A stretch of 45,957 nucleotides of DNA. It comes from an uncultured beta proteobacterium. GTDB taxonomy: Bacteria > Pseudomonadota > Gammaproteobacteria > Burkholderiales > Burkholderiaceae_C. The notes beneath the pieces were generated by a model that saw only the letters and a list, made by a program, of their open reading frames with translations, had not been told where the DNA came from and made no database searches. The DNA is taken from assembly GCA_903920695.1 (NCBI GenBank), contig CAIXNB010000217.1:1-45957 (forward strand), in the 5' to 3' direction. The position numbers and the translations under genes were made by a program. Positions 14,436 to 23,911 of the stretch are shown in pieces; position 1 is the first letter of the stretch, and each line of letters begins with the position of its first letter.

Positions 14436-14915
14436 GTGTCCAAAAAACCTGCTTCCGACAGAGGTCGCCGTATTCAAACCCGCCGCTCTGGCGTACATGG
14501 CAAAGGCGTGTTCGCGCTGCAGGACATTGCCGAAGGCGAGACCCTGATCGAGTACGTCGGCGAGATCATCACCTGGCCCGAAGCGCAGGAACGCCATCCG
14601 CACGACCCGAGCGACCCGAATCACACGTTCTATTTCCACCTTGACGAGAGCCGCGTCATCGACGCCCTGGTCGGTGGCAACTCGTCACGCTGGATCAACC
14701 ACGCCTGCGACCCGAACTGCGAAGCCGACGAACAGGACGGCCGCATCTTCATCAAGGCCCTGCGTAACATCCGCGCCGGGGAAGAACTCAATTACGACTA
14801 CGGCCTGATCATCGACGAGCGCTACACGCCCAAGCTCAAAGCCGAGTACCCGTGCTGGTGCGGCGCCAAGAACTGCCGCGGCACCCTGCTGGCACCTAAG
14901 CGCGGCCGGCGCTGA
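14436..14915 (+). CDS. SET-domain protein lysine methyltransferase
   Basis: This 159-residue protein starts at GTG 14436. It contains a complete SET domain: RSGVHGKGVFALQDIAEGETLIEYVGE (SAM-binding GxG region), RWINHACDPNCEA (NHxCxPN at 88-94), GEELNYDY with the catalytic tyrosine, and a post-SET cysteine cluster CWCGAKNCRG (140-149). Bacterial SET proteins can methylate lysine-rich DNA-associated proteins; the target here is unknown. It is divergent from topB, whose product has a histone H1-like lysine-rich stretch, and is followed by birA. There is no signal peptide, so it is cytoplasmic. Confidence 0.9.
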   Translation: MSKKPASDRGRRIQTRRSGVHGKGVFALQDIAEGETLIEYVGEIITWPEAQERHPHDPSDPNHTFYFHLDESRVIDALVGGNSSRWINHACDPNCEADEQDGRIFIKALRNIRAGEELNYDYGLIIDERYTPKLKAEYPCWCGAKNCRGTLLAPKRGRR

Positions 14916-14921
14916 GACGTG

Positions 14922-15731
14922 ATGGGCACGCCACTGCACTGGCCCGCTGAGGCGATCTGGGAGGCTGTGGTAGCAGACCTGCCGGACTTCAGCGTCGAAG
15001 TGCTGGCGCAGATCGATTCCACCAACAGCGAACTGATGAGGCGCGCGCGCGCCGGACGGCTGGAGCCGGTGCTGCTGGTGGCCGAACAGCAGACCGCCGG
15101 CCGTGGCCGCATGGGACGGCAGTGGTTCAGTGGCCCGGTGGACAGCGCAGCACACGCAGCGCCATACGGAGGGCCAACATCTTTGACGTTTTCTTTGGGG
15201 CTGCCCTTGGCGCCACAAGACTGGTCCGGCCTGTCGCTCGCCGTGGGCATCAGCGTGGCACAGAGCCTGCATCCTGATTTACGCCTGAAGTGGCCCAACG
15301 ACCTCTGGTGGCAGGCACGCAAGCTGGCCGGCATCCTGATTGAAACCGCCAGCCTGAACACAAGCCGCTACTTGGTGGTCGGCATCGGCATCAACATCAC
15401 GCCACCGCCGGCCGCCGGCTTGGCAACACCACCGGCCTGGCTGCAGGAACTGCTGCCAGGCATAGCCGCTGGGCAGGCCCTGCAGCGTGTTGCCGCGCCC
15501 TTGATTCGGGCGATCAAGGCCTTCGAGCAAGACGGCTTCCTGCCGTTTCAGACCCGCTTCAATGAACGCGATGCTTTGAGCGGGCTGGGCGTCACGCTTA
15601 GCGACGGCACCAGCGGCATCGCACGGGGAGTCGATTCAGACGGCGCCCTGCGCGTACAGACAGCGCAGGGACTGCAATTGATCAGCAGTTCCGAGGTCAG
15701 CGTGCGCCCGCTGACGCCGCAGCTTCTTTGA
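14922..15731 (+). CDS. birA: Biotin-[acetyl-CoA-carboxylase] ligase BirA, no HTH domain
   Basis: This is about 269 residues from ATG 14922 (a GTG directly before it is an alternative). Catalytic motifs are IDSTNSELM, the GRGRMGRQW biotinoyl-AMP loop, LKWPNDLWW with the catalytic lysine, and LAGILIETA and VVGIGINI. The C-terminal SH3-like domain is present. The regulatory N-terminal HTH of E. coli BirA is absent, so it is a group I ligase that biotinylates the carboxylase carrier protein. Between QWFSGP and SLTFSLGL there is an in-frame insertion, VDSAAHAAPYGGPT, encoded by a fragment of an intergenic repeat. It is upstream of, and overlaps, a small membrane protein gene. Confidence 0.93.
   Translation: MGTPLHWPAEAIWEAVVADLPDFSVEVLAQIDSTNSELMRRARAGRLEPVLLVAEQQTAGRGRMGRQWFSGPVDSAAHAAPYGGPTSLTFSLGLPLAPQDWSGLSLAVGISVAQSLHPDLRLKWPNDLWWQARKLAGILIETASLNTSRYLVVGIGINITPPPAAGLATPPAWLQELLPGIAAGQALQRVAAPLIRAIKAFEQDGFLPFQTRFNERDALSGLGVTLSDGTSGIARGVDSDGALRVQTAQGLQLISSSEVSVRPLTPQLL
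15143..15178. repeat. Fragment of a Comamonadaceae-type intergenic repeat inside birA
   Basis: The 17-mer CAGCGCAGCACACGCAG at 15143-15159 is identical to 36566-36582 within the intergenic repeat at 36524-36601, and the resemblance continues for about 20 bp. It matches an in-frame insertion in the BirA protein. Confidence 0.6.
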
Positions 15732-16162
15732 TGGGCCAGCGACACCTCATGCGCCTGCTTGTCTTGATCCTGCTGCTGCTCAACAGCCTGTATTTCGCCT
15801 GGTCGCAAGGTTTCCTGGCCGACCTGGGTCTGGCACCCGAGCAGCAGACCGAGCCGCGTCGCTTGCAGCAACAGATCACTCCCGAAGTGCTGCGCGTGCT
15901 TTCACCGCAGGAGGCGTCCGAAGTAGGGTCGCAGGCCCCGGGCGCGCCGGAGTGCCTGCAAGCCGGGCCTTTCACCGAAGCCCAAAGCACGCAGTTGCGC
16001 GCGGCCCTGGCGGCAAGTATGCCGCCAGGTTCATGGTCGCTGGACGCGGCAAAAGGTCAGGCCGCGATGCTGCGCGTGCCCAACGCGAACGATGAACAGC
16101 GCGCCCGGCTCAACGAGATCAGCCCAGCGCTGGCGAACCAGCCGCTCAGCCCCTGCCCGTAA
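15731..16162 (+). CDS. Small membrane-anchored protein, possibly SPOR-like
   Basis: This is a 143-residue protein starting by one-base overlap with birA (TGATG). A single N-terminal membrane segment (LMRLLVLILLLLNSLYFAW) is followed by a periplasmic region rich in Gln, Ala and Pro. ECLQAGPFTEAQSTQLRAALAAS resembles the start of a SPOR domain (xxVGPF...A...L), and the remainder is short for one. SPOR domains bind denuded glycans at septa. No strong family match; the function is unknown. It overlaps by 17 bp with the convergent histidine kinase gene. Confidence 0.6.
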   Translation: MGQRHLMRLLVLILLLLNSLYFAWSQGFLADLGLAPEQQTEPRRLQQQITPEVLRVLSPQEASEVGSQAPGAPECLQAGPFTEAQSTQLRAALAASMPPGSWSLDAAKGQAAMLRVPNANDEQRARLNEISPALANQPLSPCP

Positions 16163-17612
16163 GCACAGCGGCCGACCCGGATTCGGCGCCAAAGCGCACC
16201 GTGAAGCGCGCCCCAGGTGGCTGTTGGCCGGCGCGCGTGTCGTCCACCGCCACCGTGGCATTGTGCAGATAGGCAATTTCCATCACGATTCGCAAGCCCA
16301 GGCCGGAGCCATCGACTTCGGTGCCCAGGGCGCGGTAAAACGGCTGGAAGATCAGTTCGCGCTCAGCCAGCGGAACGCCGGGGCCGGAATCCTCCACCTG
16401 CAGCATCAGGGTTTTGCCAAAAGGGTCGGTCAGCACCCGCGCCGTGATCACGCCCTGCTTGTCCGCGCTCGATGGCGTGTAATTGATGGCGTTGTCAAGC
16501 AGGTTGCGAATCAACTCCTTGAGCAGCGTCGGGTTGCCCGCGAGTTGCCCGCCATTGGCGCCGGGCTGTGTGCCCTCGAAGCCCAGGTCAATGTGCTTTT
16601 CGAGCGCACGTGGAACGCAATCGTGCACCACCGAGATCGTCAAATCCGCCAGATCGCAACTCACGCGTGGCATGGCCGCGCCGCTACTCTCGGCGCGCGC
16701 CAGTGCCAGCAGTTGATTGACGGTGTGGGTGGCCCGAATGCTGGAGCGACCAATCTGGCGCAGCGATTGTTTGAGCTCATCGGTATTGGCCCCTTCGCGC
16801 TGCGCCAGATCAGCCTGCATGCGCAAACCGGCCAGCGGCGTCTTGAGCTGGTGCGCGGCGTCGGCCAGGAAGCGCTTCTGCGTCGCAATCGACTCCTTGA
16901 GTCGCATCAGCAGGTCGTTGACCGAGGACACCAGCGGCACGACTTCCAGCGGAACCGCCTGCGCGTCGATTGGGCTCAGATCGTCCGGTTTGCGCGCGCG
17001 GATCCGTTCTTCGAGCCGGTTCAGCGGCTTGATCGCTTGTACCAGAGCTAACCAAACCAGCAACACAGCCAGCGGCAGGATCACGAACTGCGGCAGCATC
17101 ACGCCCTTGACGATTTCAGTCGCCAGGACCGAGCGTTTTTCCATGGTTTCGGCCACCTGCACCAAGGCGGGTCGGGCGTTGGGCAGCGCCAGCTTGACCC
17201 AGGTGTAGGCGATCTTGACGTCAACGCCGTGGACCTCCGAATCGCGCAGGCGCACTTCACCAAAAAATACCTTCTCGTCTTCGGCTGGCATCGGTAGATC
17301 ACGCTCGCCACTCAAAAACTCACCCTGCGCGCCCAGCACCTGGTAGTAGACGGTGTCGGAATCGTCAGCGCGCAGCAGTTCGCGCGCCGGCAGCGGCAGA
17401 TTGAATTGCACCCGGTTGTTGGAAACGCTGACCAGCTGCGCCAGGGCGCCGGCGTTGTATTCGAGTGCCCGGTCAAACGGCTTGCCGGCAATGTTCTGGG
17501 CCACCAGCCAGGTCAGCACCAGGCTGATCGGCCACAGCAGAAGCATGGGCGTGAGCATCCAGTCCAGGATTTCCCCGAACAGTGAGCGCTGCTCCTGGTG
17601 GAAGATGTTCAC
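16146..17612 (-). CDS. TctE-like sensor histidine kinase
   Basis: This is 488 residues from GTG 17612, 16 bp after the response regulator stop. Two membrane segments (about residues 18-40 and 170-192) flank a periplasmic sensor of the 2CSK_N type. A HAMP-like linker follows (IKPLNRLEERIRARKPDDLSPI), then the H box FLADAAHQLKTPLAGLR with H about 254, the N box LIRNLLDNAINYTP, and DSGPGVP and GSGLGLRI of the ATPase domain. TctE/QseC-type kinases sense periplasmic ligands such as tricarboxylates or metals; no transporter lies beside it to indicate the ligand. No upstream ATG fits, which supports GTG. Confidence 0.9.
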   Translation of the reverse strand: MNIFHQEQRSLFGEILDWMLTPMLLLWPISLVLTWLVAQNIAGKPFDRALEYNAGALAQLVSVSNNRVQFNLPLPARELLRADDSDTVYYQVLGAQGEFLSGERDLPMPAEDEKVFFGEVRLRDSEVHGVDVKIAYTWVKLALPNARPALVQVAETMEKRSVLATEIVKGVMLPQFVILPLAVLLVWLALVQAIKPLNRLEERIRARKPDDLSPIDAQAVPLEVVPLVSSVNDLLMRLKESIATQKRFLADAAHQLKTPLAGLRMQADLAQREGANTDELKQSLRQIGRSSIRATHTVNQLLALARAESSGAAMPRVSCDLADLTISVVHDCVPRALEKHIDLGFEGTQPGANGGQLAGNPTLLKELIRNLLDNAINYTPSSADKQGVITARVLTDPFGKTLMLQVEDSGPGVPLAERELIFQPFYRALGTEVDGSGLGLRIVMEIAYLHNATVAVDDTRAGQQPPGARFTVRFGAESGSAAVLTGRG

Positions 17613-17628
17613 AACGTGAGAGGCAACC

Positions 17629-18303
17629 TTAATTGGGGATTTTTTCGAGGCAATAACCGAGACCGCGAACAGTGGCAATGCGCACTGGCCCCTTCTCAAT
17701 CTTCTTGCGCAGGCGGTGGATGTAGACCTCGATGGCGTTGTTGCTGACCTCTTCGCCCCACTCACACAGGCGCTCCACCAACTGGTCCTTGCTGACCAGG
17801 CGGCCGGCGCGCTGCAACAAGACCTCAAGCAGGCCCAGTTCGCGCGCTGACAGCTCAACCATGACACCGTCAATGGTGGCAACGCGACCTGACTGATCGT
17901 AGATCAGCGGCCCATGCTTGATCGTGCTGCTGGCCGTTCCCATACCGCGCCGGCCCAGAGCGCGTACGCGCGCTTCAAGCTCCTGCAGACTGAACGGTTT
18001 GGCCATGTAGTCGTCGGCGCCATAGTCGAGGCCTTTGACGCGTTCATCAACGCTGTCAGCCGCCGTCAGGATCAGCACCGGCAAGGACGAGCCACGCGCG
18101 CGCAGCTTCTTCAGAACTTCCAGACCATGCATCTTGGGCAAACCCAGGTCCAGGATCACCAGGTCGAACTCGGTATTGGTCATCAGGGCTGCGTCGGCCT
18201 CGGACCCGCTGACCACATGGTCAACCGCCGCACCCGAACTGCGCAGCGTGCGCAGCAAGCCGTCGGCAAGGACCTGGTCATCTTCAACAATCAAAATTCG
18301 CAT
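17629..18303 (-). CDS. OmpR-family response regulator
   Basis: This 224-residue protein starts MRILIVEDDQVLADGL at ATG 18303. The receiver domain has acidic pair ED near residue 8, the phospho-acceptor in VILDLGLP (D about 51), T in ILTAAD, and K in MAKPF. The C-terminal winged helix (ELSARELGLLEVLLQRAG...NAIEVYIHRLRKKI) binds DNA. The sensor kinase gene follows 16 bp downstream, so the pair is a two-component system of the TctD/QseB kind. An upstream in-frame ATG adds 30 residues that look non-coding, so the shorter start is used. Confidence 0.95.
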   Translation of the reverse strand: MRILIVEDDQVLADGLLRTLRSSGAAVDHVVSGSEADAALMTNTEFDLVILDLGLPKMHGLEVLKKLRARGSSLPVLILTAADSVDERVKGLDYGADDYMAKPFSLQELEARVRALGRRGMGTASSTIKHGPLIYDQSGRVATIDGVMVELSARELGLLEVLLQRAGRLVSKDQLVERLCEWGEEVSNNAIEVYIHRLRKKIEKGPVRIATVRGLGYCLEKIPN

Positions 18304-18399
18304 GTCTGTCTCCAATGTGGGCAAAGGCCGGCAACGGCTCTCTTTTTCGGACCATTCTAGGCGGACGCGCTCGAATCGGTCCGACCCTGGCACAGAGTG

Positions 18400-18882
18400 T
18401 CAGGCGGCATAAGCCTCCAGGCCGATTGCCACGACGGTCGCAATCTCGGCTCCGACGGCAGCCTGGAACTCGGCCTCGGCCTGCGCCACTGCCTGGCCAA
18501 AGGCCTGCAGCCAGCTTAGTCCGATCGGCGTGAAGACGATGCAACGGGCACGCGCATCACGAACGTCGGCTGAGCGGCTCACCAGGCCCCAGGCCTCGCA
18601 TTCCTGCACCAGTTTGCCCATGGCCTGTTTGCTGACATTGGCGCGCCGGGCCAATTCCGTCAGGCGTGAGCCTTCGAGAGCCAAGTGACGCGTGATGTGA
18701 ATGTGCGATGCCGTCAGGCGCCCGCGCGCAGCCAGATTGGACAGCGCCAGCGGCACCTCGTCGTTTTGCGCCATCAAGGACAAAACCCGGGCATCGAAAC
18801 GCTGTTGGGCCGCCCCCAGCCAATAGCCGAGGTGCGCCTGCCGCCAGCCTGGAACCGGCTTGTTTGCGATATTTTCCTTCAT
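18400..18882 (-). CDS. MarR-family transcriptional regulator
   Basis: This 160-residue protein shows MarR order: N-terminal dimerisation helix, then GRLTASHIHITRHLALEGSRLTELARRANVSKQAMGKLVQECEAWGLVSRS (winged HTH with recognition helix at about 75-90), and a wing DVRDARARCIVFTPIG. The C-terminus forms the second part of the dimer interface. The start faces recA, with an imperfect palindrome in the shared intergenic region that may be its own operator. Ligand unknown. Confidence 0.85.
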   Translation of the reverse strand: MKENIANKPVPGWRQAHLGYWLGAAQQRFDARVLSLMAQNDEVPLALSNLAARGRLTASHIHITRHLALEGSRLTELARRANVSKQAMGKLVQECEAWGLVSRSADVRDARARCIVFTPIGLSWLQAFGQAVAQAEAEFQAAVGAEIATVVAIGLEAYAA

Positions 18883-18899
18883 GGTGAAAATAGTAAACC

Positions 18900-18928
18900 A
18901 AATTGACCAATAAAAGCTATTGTCAAAT
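18900..18928. promoter_or_regulatory. Imperfect palindrome upstream of the MarR gene
   Basis: AATTGACCAATA (18901-18912) and TATTGTCAAATT (about 18918-18929) are near-complementary across a short AAAGC centre, with one base gap. It lies 18 bp before the MarR start codon and upstream of recA, a usual place for MarR operators. Confidence 0.45.
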
Positions 18929-18948
18929 TCAATCTTCGAACTAAACTA

Positions 18949-18964
18949 CTGTCTAAGCATCCAG
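18949..18964 (+). promoter_or_regulatory. Probable LexA (SOS) box of recA
   Basis: CTGTCTAAGCATCCAG fits the CTGT-N8-ACAG consensus with one mismatch (CCAG). It lies 60 bp before the recA start codon, where SOS boxes are expected. Binding is not shown. Confidence 0.55.
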
Positions 18965-19024
18965 CCTGTTGTTAAAAGCAGGAAATGCACCCGCTACCAA
19001 CCATTGCCACTCAAGGAGAATTTC

Positions 19025-20113
<1,089 letters not shown>

Positions 20114-20138
20114 ACCCAGATTAAACAAGCTTGCCGGC

Positions 20139-20597
20139 GTGATCGCTGTGTCCCCGACCCAACCCTCGCTCAAAGGCCGCGCACTGAGCCTGCTCAGCGC
20201 TCGCGAGCACTCGCGCGCCGAGCTCGAGCGCAAGCTCAAACCCTTCGAGGAAGAACCCGGCACACTGGCACGCGCGCTCGATGAGTTGCAGGCCAAGGGC
20301 TTCATCAGCGAACAGCGAGTGATTGAGTCCGTGTTACATCGCCGTGCCAGCAAGTTGGGCTCGACGCGTATCCGGCAAGAGTTGCAGGGCAAGGGTCTGG
20401 ACCCCGACGCCATTAGCGATGCGCTTGCAAGCCTGAAAACCACTGAGTTGGAACGGGCGCAGGCAGTCTGGCAAAAGAAATTCGGTGCGCCGCCGGCCAA
20501 CGCAATGGAGGCCGCACGTCAGATGCGCTTTCTGGCCGCACGTGGCTTCTGTGCTGACACCATCCGGCGCGCGGTCAAAGGCCCAGCATCAGACTGA
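20139..20597 (+). CDS. recX: RecX, RecA regulator
   Basis: This is about 152 residues from GTG 20139 (GTG 20148 is an alternative; both sit after a weak ribosome-binding region). It consists of three-helix RecX repeats: [61 protein letters not shown], and a final [14 protein letters not shown]...[16 protein letters not shown]. RecX binds RecA filaments and limits their extension. It lies just downstream of recA. The last 23 bp overlap the convergent argC gene. Confidence 0.92.
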   Translation: MIAVSPTQPSLKGRALSLLSAREHSRAELERKLKPFEEEPGTLARALDELQAKGFISEQRVIESVLHRRASKLGSTRIRQELQGKGLDPDAISDALASLKTTELERAQAVWQKKFGAPPANAMEAARQMRFLAARGFCADTIRRAVKGPASD

Positions 20598-21510
20598 GGT
20601 TTTGCACCGCTGCGCCACTGGCGCCCTTGCCCAGGTTGTCGAGCCGGGCCACCAGCACCGCATGGGCGAAGCCGTCAGTTGCGCCCTGGTTTGAAAACAC
20701 GCGCAGTTCCATCTTGTTGGTCCCGACCAGCGCCAGCGCGTCAAGTTTGTTGTCGGCGGTGGCCGGCTCGACGCTGACCCAATCGCTGCCCGCATAGTGC
20801 TGGCTCAGCACCTCCTGCAAGTCCCGTGCACTGGGCTGCCCCGGCAGCAGGTCCAGATGCAGCGGCAATTGCACAAGCATGCCTTGGCGGAAGTTACCGA
20901 CCGCCGGAACGAACACGGGACGGCGAAGCAGACCGCTGTACTTCATGATTTCTGGCAGGTGCTTGTGCTTCAACCCCAGTCCATACAGTTCGAAGGCCGG
21001 TGCCTGGCCACTCTCATAGGCTTCGATCATGGACCGCCCGCCACCCGAATAGCCACTGACGGCCGGCAAGGTGAGCGGAAAATCGACTGGAATCAAACCG
21101 GCATCGACCAGCGGGCGAATCAAGGCGATGGCGCCGGTCGCATAGCAGCCCGGGTTTGCAACGCGACGCGACGCGGCGACCAACTGCCGGTGTCCCGCGA
21201 CCAGTTCCGGGAAACCAAAGACCCAGCCCGGCGCCGTGCGATGCGCTGTTGAGGCGTCGATGATTTTCGGTCCGGGCTGACCTGTTTCCTTGGCCGTGGC
21301 GTCAATCACGGCGACCGATTCAATCGCTGCTTCGTCGTGCAGGCAGAGTACGACCAGATCGACCTGTGCCATCAGTGCACGCTTGGCCTTAGCGTCTTTG
21401 CGCAGTTCGGGGGCAATGCTGACGAGCTCGATGCCCGGCATGGCTTGCAGGCGTTCCCGAATTTGCAAACCGGTGGTTCCGGCCTCACCGTCAATGAATA
21501 TCTTGTGCAT
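20575..21510 (-). CDS. argC: N-acetyl-gamma-glutamyl-phosphate reductase (type 2)
   Basis: This 311-residue protein begins [19 protein letters not shown], the NADP-binding glycine motif. The catalytic cysteine is in [12 protein letters not shown] (about residue 120), and GHKH-type histidines appear in [11 protein letters not shown]. The length fits the short ArgC form, about 310 residues rather than 340-350. It reduces N-acetylglutamyl phosphate to the semialdehyde in arginine synthesis. No other arg genes lie nearby. Its 3' end overlaps recX by 23 bp in convergent orientation. Confidence 0.95.
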   Translation of the reverse strand: MHKIFIDGEAGTTGLQIRERLQAMPGIELVSIAPELRKDAKAKRALMAQVDLVVLCLHDEAAIESVAVIDATAKETGQPGPKIIDASTAHRTAPGWVFGFPELVAGHRQLVAASRRVANPGCYATGAIALIRPLVDAGLIPVDFPLTLPAVSGYSGGGRSMIEAYESGQAPAFELYGLGLKHKHLPEIMKYSGLLRRPVFVPAVGNFRQGMLVQLPLHLDLLPGQPSARDLQEVLSQHYAGSDWVSVEPATADNKLDALALVGTNKMELRVFSNQGATDGFAHAVLVARLDNLGKGASGAAVQNLSLMLGL

Positions 21511-21670
21511 GATTGATCTCGATCAGGTGCACCCAACAGAGTGTGTAAGACTGGTGGAAGTATGGTGCGTTGCAGCATGATACAGTCGAAGTCTGTGTTG
21601 TCCAGTGCCTGCCCCGAGCAGTCAAGCTTCGAGGCCGGAGAAAAAACCATTCACTCCTGAGAGCATCCTC

Positions 21671-22834
21671 ATGAAGATTCACGAATACCAAGGCAAGGAA
21701 ATCTTGCGCCAATTCGGTGTACCGGTGCCACGCGGCATTCCGGCCTTCACCGTTCAAGAAGCGGTGGAAGCCGCGCAAAAACTCGGTGGCCCGGTGTGGG
21801 TCGTCAAGGCACAGATTCATGCGGGTGGCCGTGGCAAAGGCGGCGGCGTCAAGCTGGCACGCTCGATCGACGAAGTCAAGCAACTTGCTGGTGAAATCCT
21901 GGGCATGCAGCTCATCACACACCAGACCGGTCCGTTGGGCCAGAAGGTGCGCCGCCTGTTAATCGAAGATGGCGCTGACATCAAGAAAGAATACTACGTC
22001 TCTGCCGTGACCGACCGCGCCTCGCAACGCGTGGCGATGATCGTCTCGAGCGAAGGCGGCATGGACATCGAAGGCGTTGCGCACGACACGCCAGAAAAGA
22101 TCATCACCGAAATCGTGGACCCGGCACTCGGTCTGACCACCGCGCAAGCCCAGAAGCTGGCCGACGCCATTGGTGTTCCCGCGGCCTCCACCGCACAGGC
22201 GGTTGACGTACTGCAAAAGCTCTACAAGGTGTACATGGACACCGATGCCGCGCTGGTCGAAATCAACCCCCTGATCCTTGAAGGCAACGGCAACATCAAG
22301 GCCCTGGACGCCAAGTTCAACTTTGATGCCAACGCCCTGTACCGCCACCCCGAAATCGTGGCCTACCGCGATCTCGACGAGGAAGACCCGGCCGAAGTCG
22401 AAGCCAGCAAATTCGACCTGGCTTACATCAGCCTGGACGGCGACATCGGTTGCCTGGTCAACGGTGCCGGCCTGGCAATGGCCACCATGGACACGATCAA
22501 GCTGTTCGGCGCCGAGCCGGCCAACTTCCTGGACGTAGGCGGCGGCGCCACCCCGGAGAAGGTGACCGAAGCCTTCAAGATCATGCTCAAGAACAAGAAG
22601 GTCAAGGCCATTTTGGTCAACATCTTTGGCGGCATCATGAAATGCGACACCATCGCCATGGGCGTGATCACTGCCTGCAAGGCGACCAATCTGAGCGTGC
22701 CACTGGTGGTGCGCATGAAGGGCACCAACGAAGAACTGGGCAAGAAGTTGCTGGCCGAGTCTGGGCTACCCATCATCAGCGCCGACACCATGGCCGATGC
22801 GGCCCGAAAAGTGGTGGCTGCAGTCAAATCCTAA
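21671..22834 (+). CDS. sucC: Succinyl-CoA synthetase, beta subunit
   Basis: This 387-residue protein starts [16 protein letters not shown] at ATG 21671. The ATP-grasp domain shows [19 protein letters not shown] and the C-terminal power-helix region [12 protein letters not shown]. Length and order match SucC (388 in E. coli). With the alpha subunit it converts succinyl-CoA to succinate with formation of ATP or GTP in the citric acid cycle. The gene is followed 64 bp downstream by sucD and probably shares its transcript. Confidence 0.97.
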   Translation: MKIHEYQGKEILRQFGVPVPRGIPAFTVQEAVEAAQKLGGPVWVVKAQIHAGGRGKGGGVKLARSIDEVKQLAGEILGMQLITHQTGPLGQKVRRLLIEDGADIKKEYYVSAVTDRASQRVAMIVSSEGGMDIEGVAHDTPEKIITEIVDPALGLTTAQAQKLADAIGVPAASTAQAVDVLQKLYKVYMDTDAALVEINPLILEGNGNIKALDAKFNFDANALYRHPEIVAYRDLDEEDPAEVEASKFDLAYISLDGDIGCLVNGAGLAMATMDTIKLFGAEPANFLDVGGGATPEKVTEAFKIMLKNKKVKAILVNIFGGIMKCDTIAMGVITACKATNLSVPLVVRMKGTNEELGKKLLAESGLPIISADTMADAARKVVAAVKS

Positions 22835-22898
22835 TTCTTTGTTGGACGGACAGCCGCTACCCCTGCGCGCAGACTCTGTCCTGAACTGAAAGTGAATC

Positions 22899-23792
22899 AT
22901 GTCCATCCTCATCAATAAAGACACCAAGGTCATCACCCAAGGCATCACCGGCAAGACCGGACAGTTCCACACTGAAAAGTGCCAGGAATATGCCAACGGC
23001 AAGAACTGTTTCGTTGCCGGCGTGAACCCGAAGAAGGCCGGCGAGTCGATCTTCAACATCCCGATTTTTGCCTCGGTTAAGGACGCGGCCAAACAAACCG
23101 GCGCCACCGTATCGGTCATCTACGTACCGCCAGCTGGCGCTGCGGCCGCGATTTGGGAAGCGGTCGAGGCCGACCTTGATCTGGCGATCTGCATCACCGA
23201 AGGCATTCCGGTGCGCGACATGCTCGAAGTGCGCAACAAGATGCGCGCCAAGGAAGCCGCTGGCGGCAAGAAGACCTTGCTGCTCGGCCCGAATTGCCCG
23301 GGCGTGATCACACCAGACGAAATCAAGATCGGCATCATGCCCGGTCACATTCACCGCAAGGGCCGTATCGGCGTCGTCTCGCGCTCCGGCACCCTGACCT
23401 ATGAAGCCGTCGCGCAACTGACCGAAATCGGCCTGGGCCAATCGACGGCCGTGGGCATCGGCGGCGACCCGATCAATGGTCTCAAGCACATCGACATCAT
23501 GCGGGCTTTCAACGAAGATCCCGATACCGATGCCGTCATCATGATCGGCGAAATCGGCGGGCCCGACGAAGCCGAGGCGGCGCGCTGGTGCAAACTCAAC
23601 ATGAAGAAGCCAATCGTCGGCTTCATCGCGGGCGTGACAGCGCCAGCCGGCAAGCGCATGGGCCATGCCGGTGCCCTGATCTCGGGCGGCGCTGACACGG
23701 CCGATGCGAAACTGGCCGTGATGGAAGAGTGCGGCTTCAAGATCACGCGCGATCCGTCCGAAATGGCGAAGCTGCTGAAAGCCATGCTGTAA
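22899..23792 (+). CDS. sucD: Succinyl-CoA synthetase, alpha subunit
   Basis: This 297-residue protein starts MSILINKDTKVITQGITGKTGQFH, the CoA-binding Rossmann domain. The ligase domain has LLGPNCPGVI and the phosphohistidine loop RMGHAGALISGG (H near residue 250). It pairs with SucC directly upstream. Two short hairpins follow the stop before the TerC gene. Confidence 0.97.
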   Translation: MSILINKDTKVITQGITGKTGQFHTEKCQEYANGKNCFVAGVNPKKAGESIFNIPIFASVKDAAKQTGATVSVIYVPPAGAAAAIWEAVEADLDLAICITEGIPVRDMLEVRNKMRAKEAAGGKKTLLLGPNCPGVITPDEIKIGIMPGHIHRKGRIGVVSRSGTLTYEAVAQLTEIGLGQSTAVGIGGDPINGLKHIDIMRAFNEDPDTDAVIMIGEIGGPDEAEAARWCKLNMKKPIVGFIAGVTAPAGKRMGHAGALISGGADTADAKLAVMEECGFKITRDPSEMAKLLKAML

Positions 23793-23812
23793 GTAAAGCC
23801 AGCAACAGGTGG

Positions 23813-23884
23813 ACGGCTTGGCGGCCGTTACACTGCCCGTCAAACGGTAAGGAAGCGCTCCAGACACCCTGTTTTGAGCGCTTC
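23813..23884 (+). other. Two hairpins in the sucD-terC gap
   Basis: ACGGC/GCCGT with a TTGGCG loop (23813-23828) and GAAGCGCTC/GAGCGCTTC with a 15-nt loop (23852-23860, 23876-23884). The second is followed by only TTT, so a weak terminator or an mRNA leader structure for terC. It lacks the recognisable conserved loops of the yybP-ykoY manganese riboswitch. Confidence 0.4.
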
Positions 23885-23911
23885 TTTCATTAGCAAAACA
23901 GGAGAATGCCG

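Noticed and set aside
12586-14547. Very long open frame on the plus strand (653 codons) opposite topB
   Set aside because: It is a mirror of the topB codon pattern in GC-rich DNA; the residues show no domain, and topB on the other strand is unmistakable.
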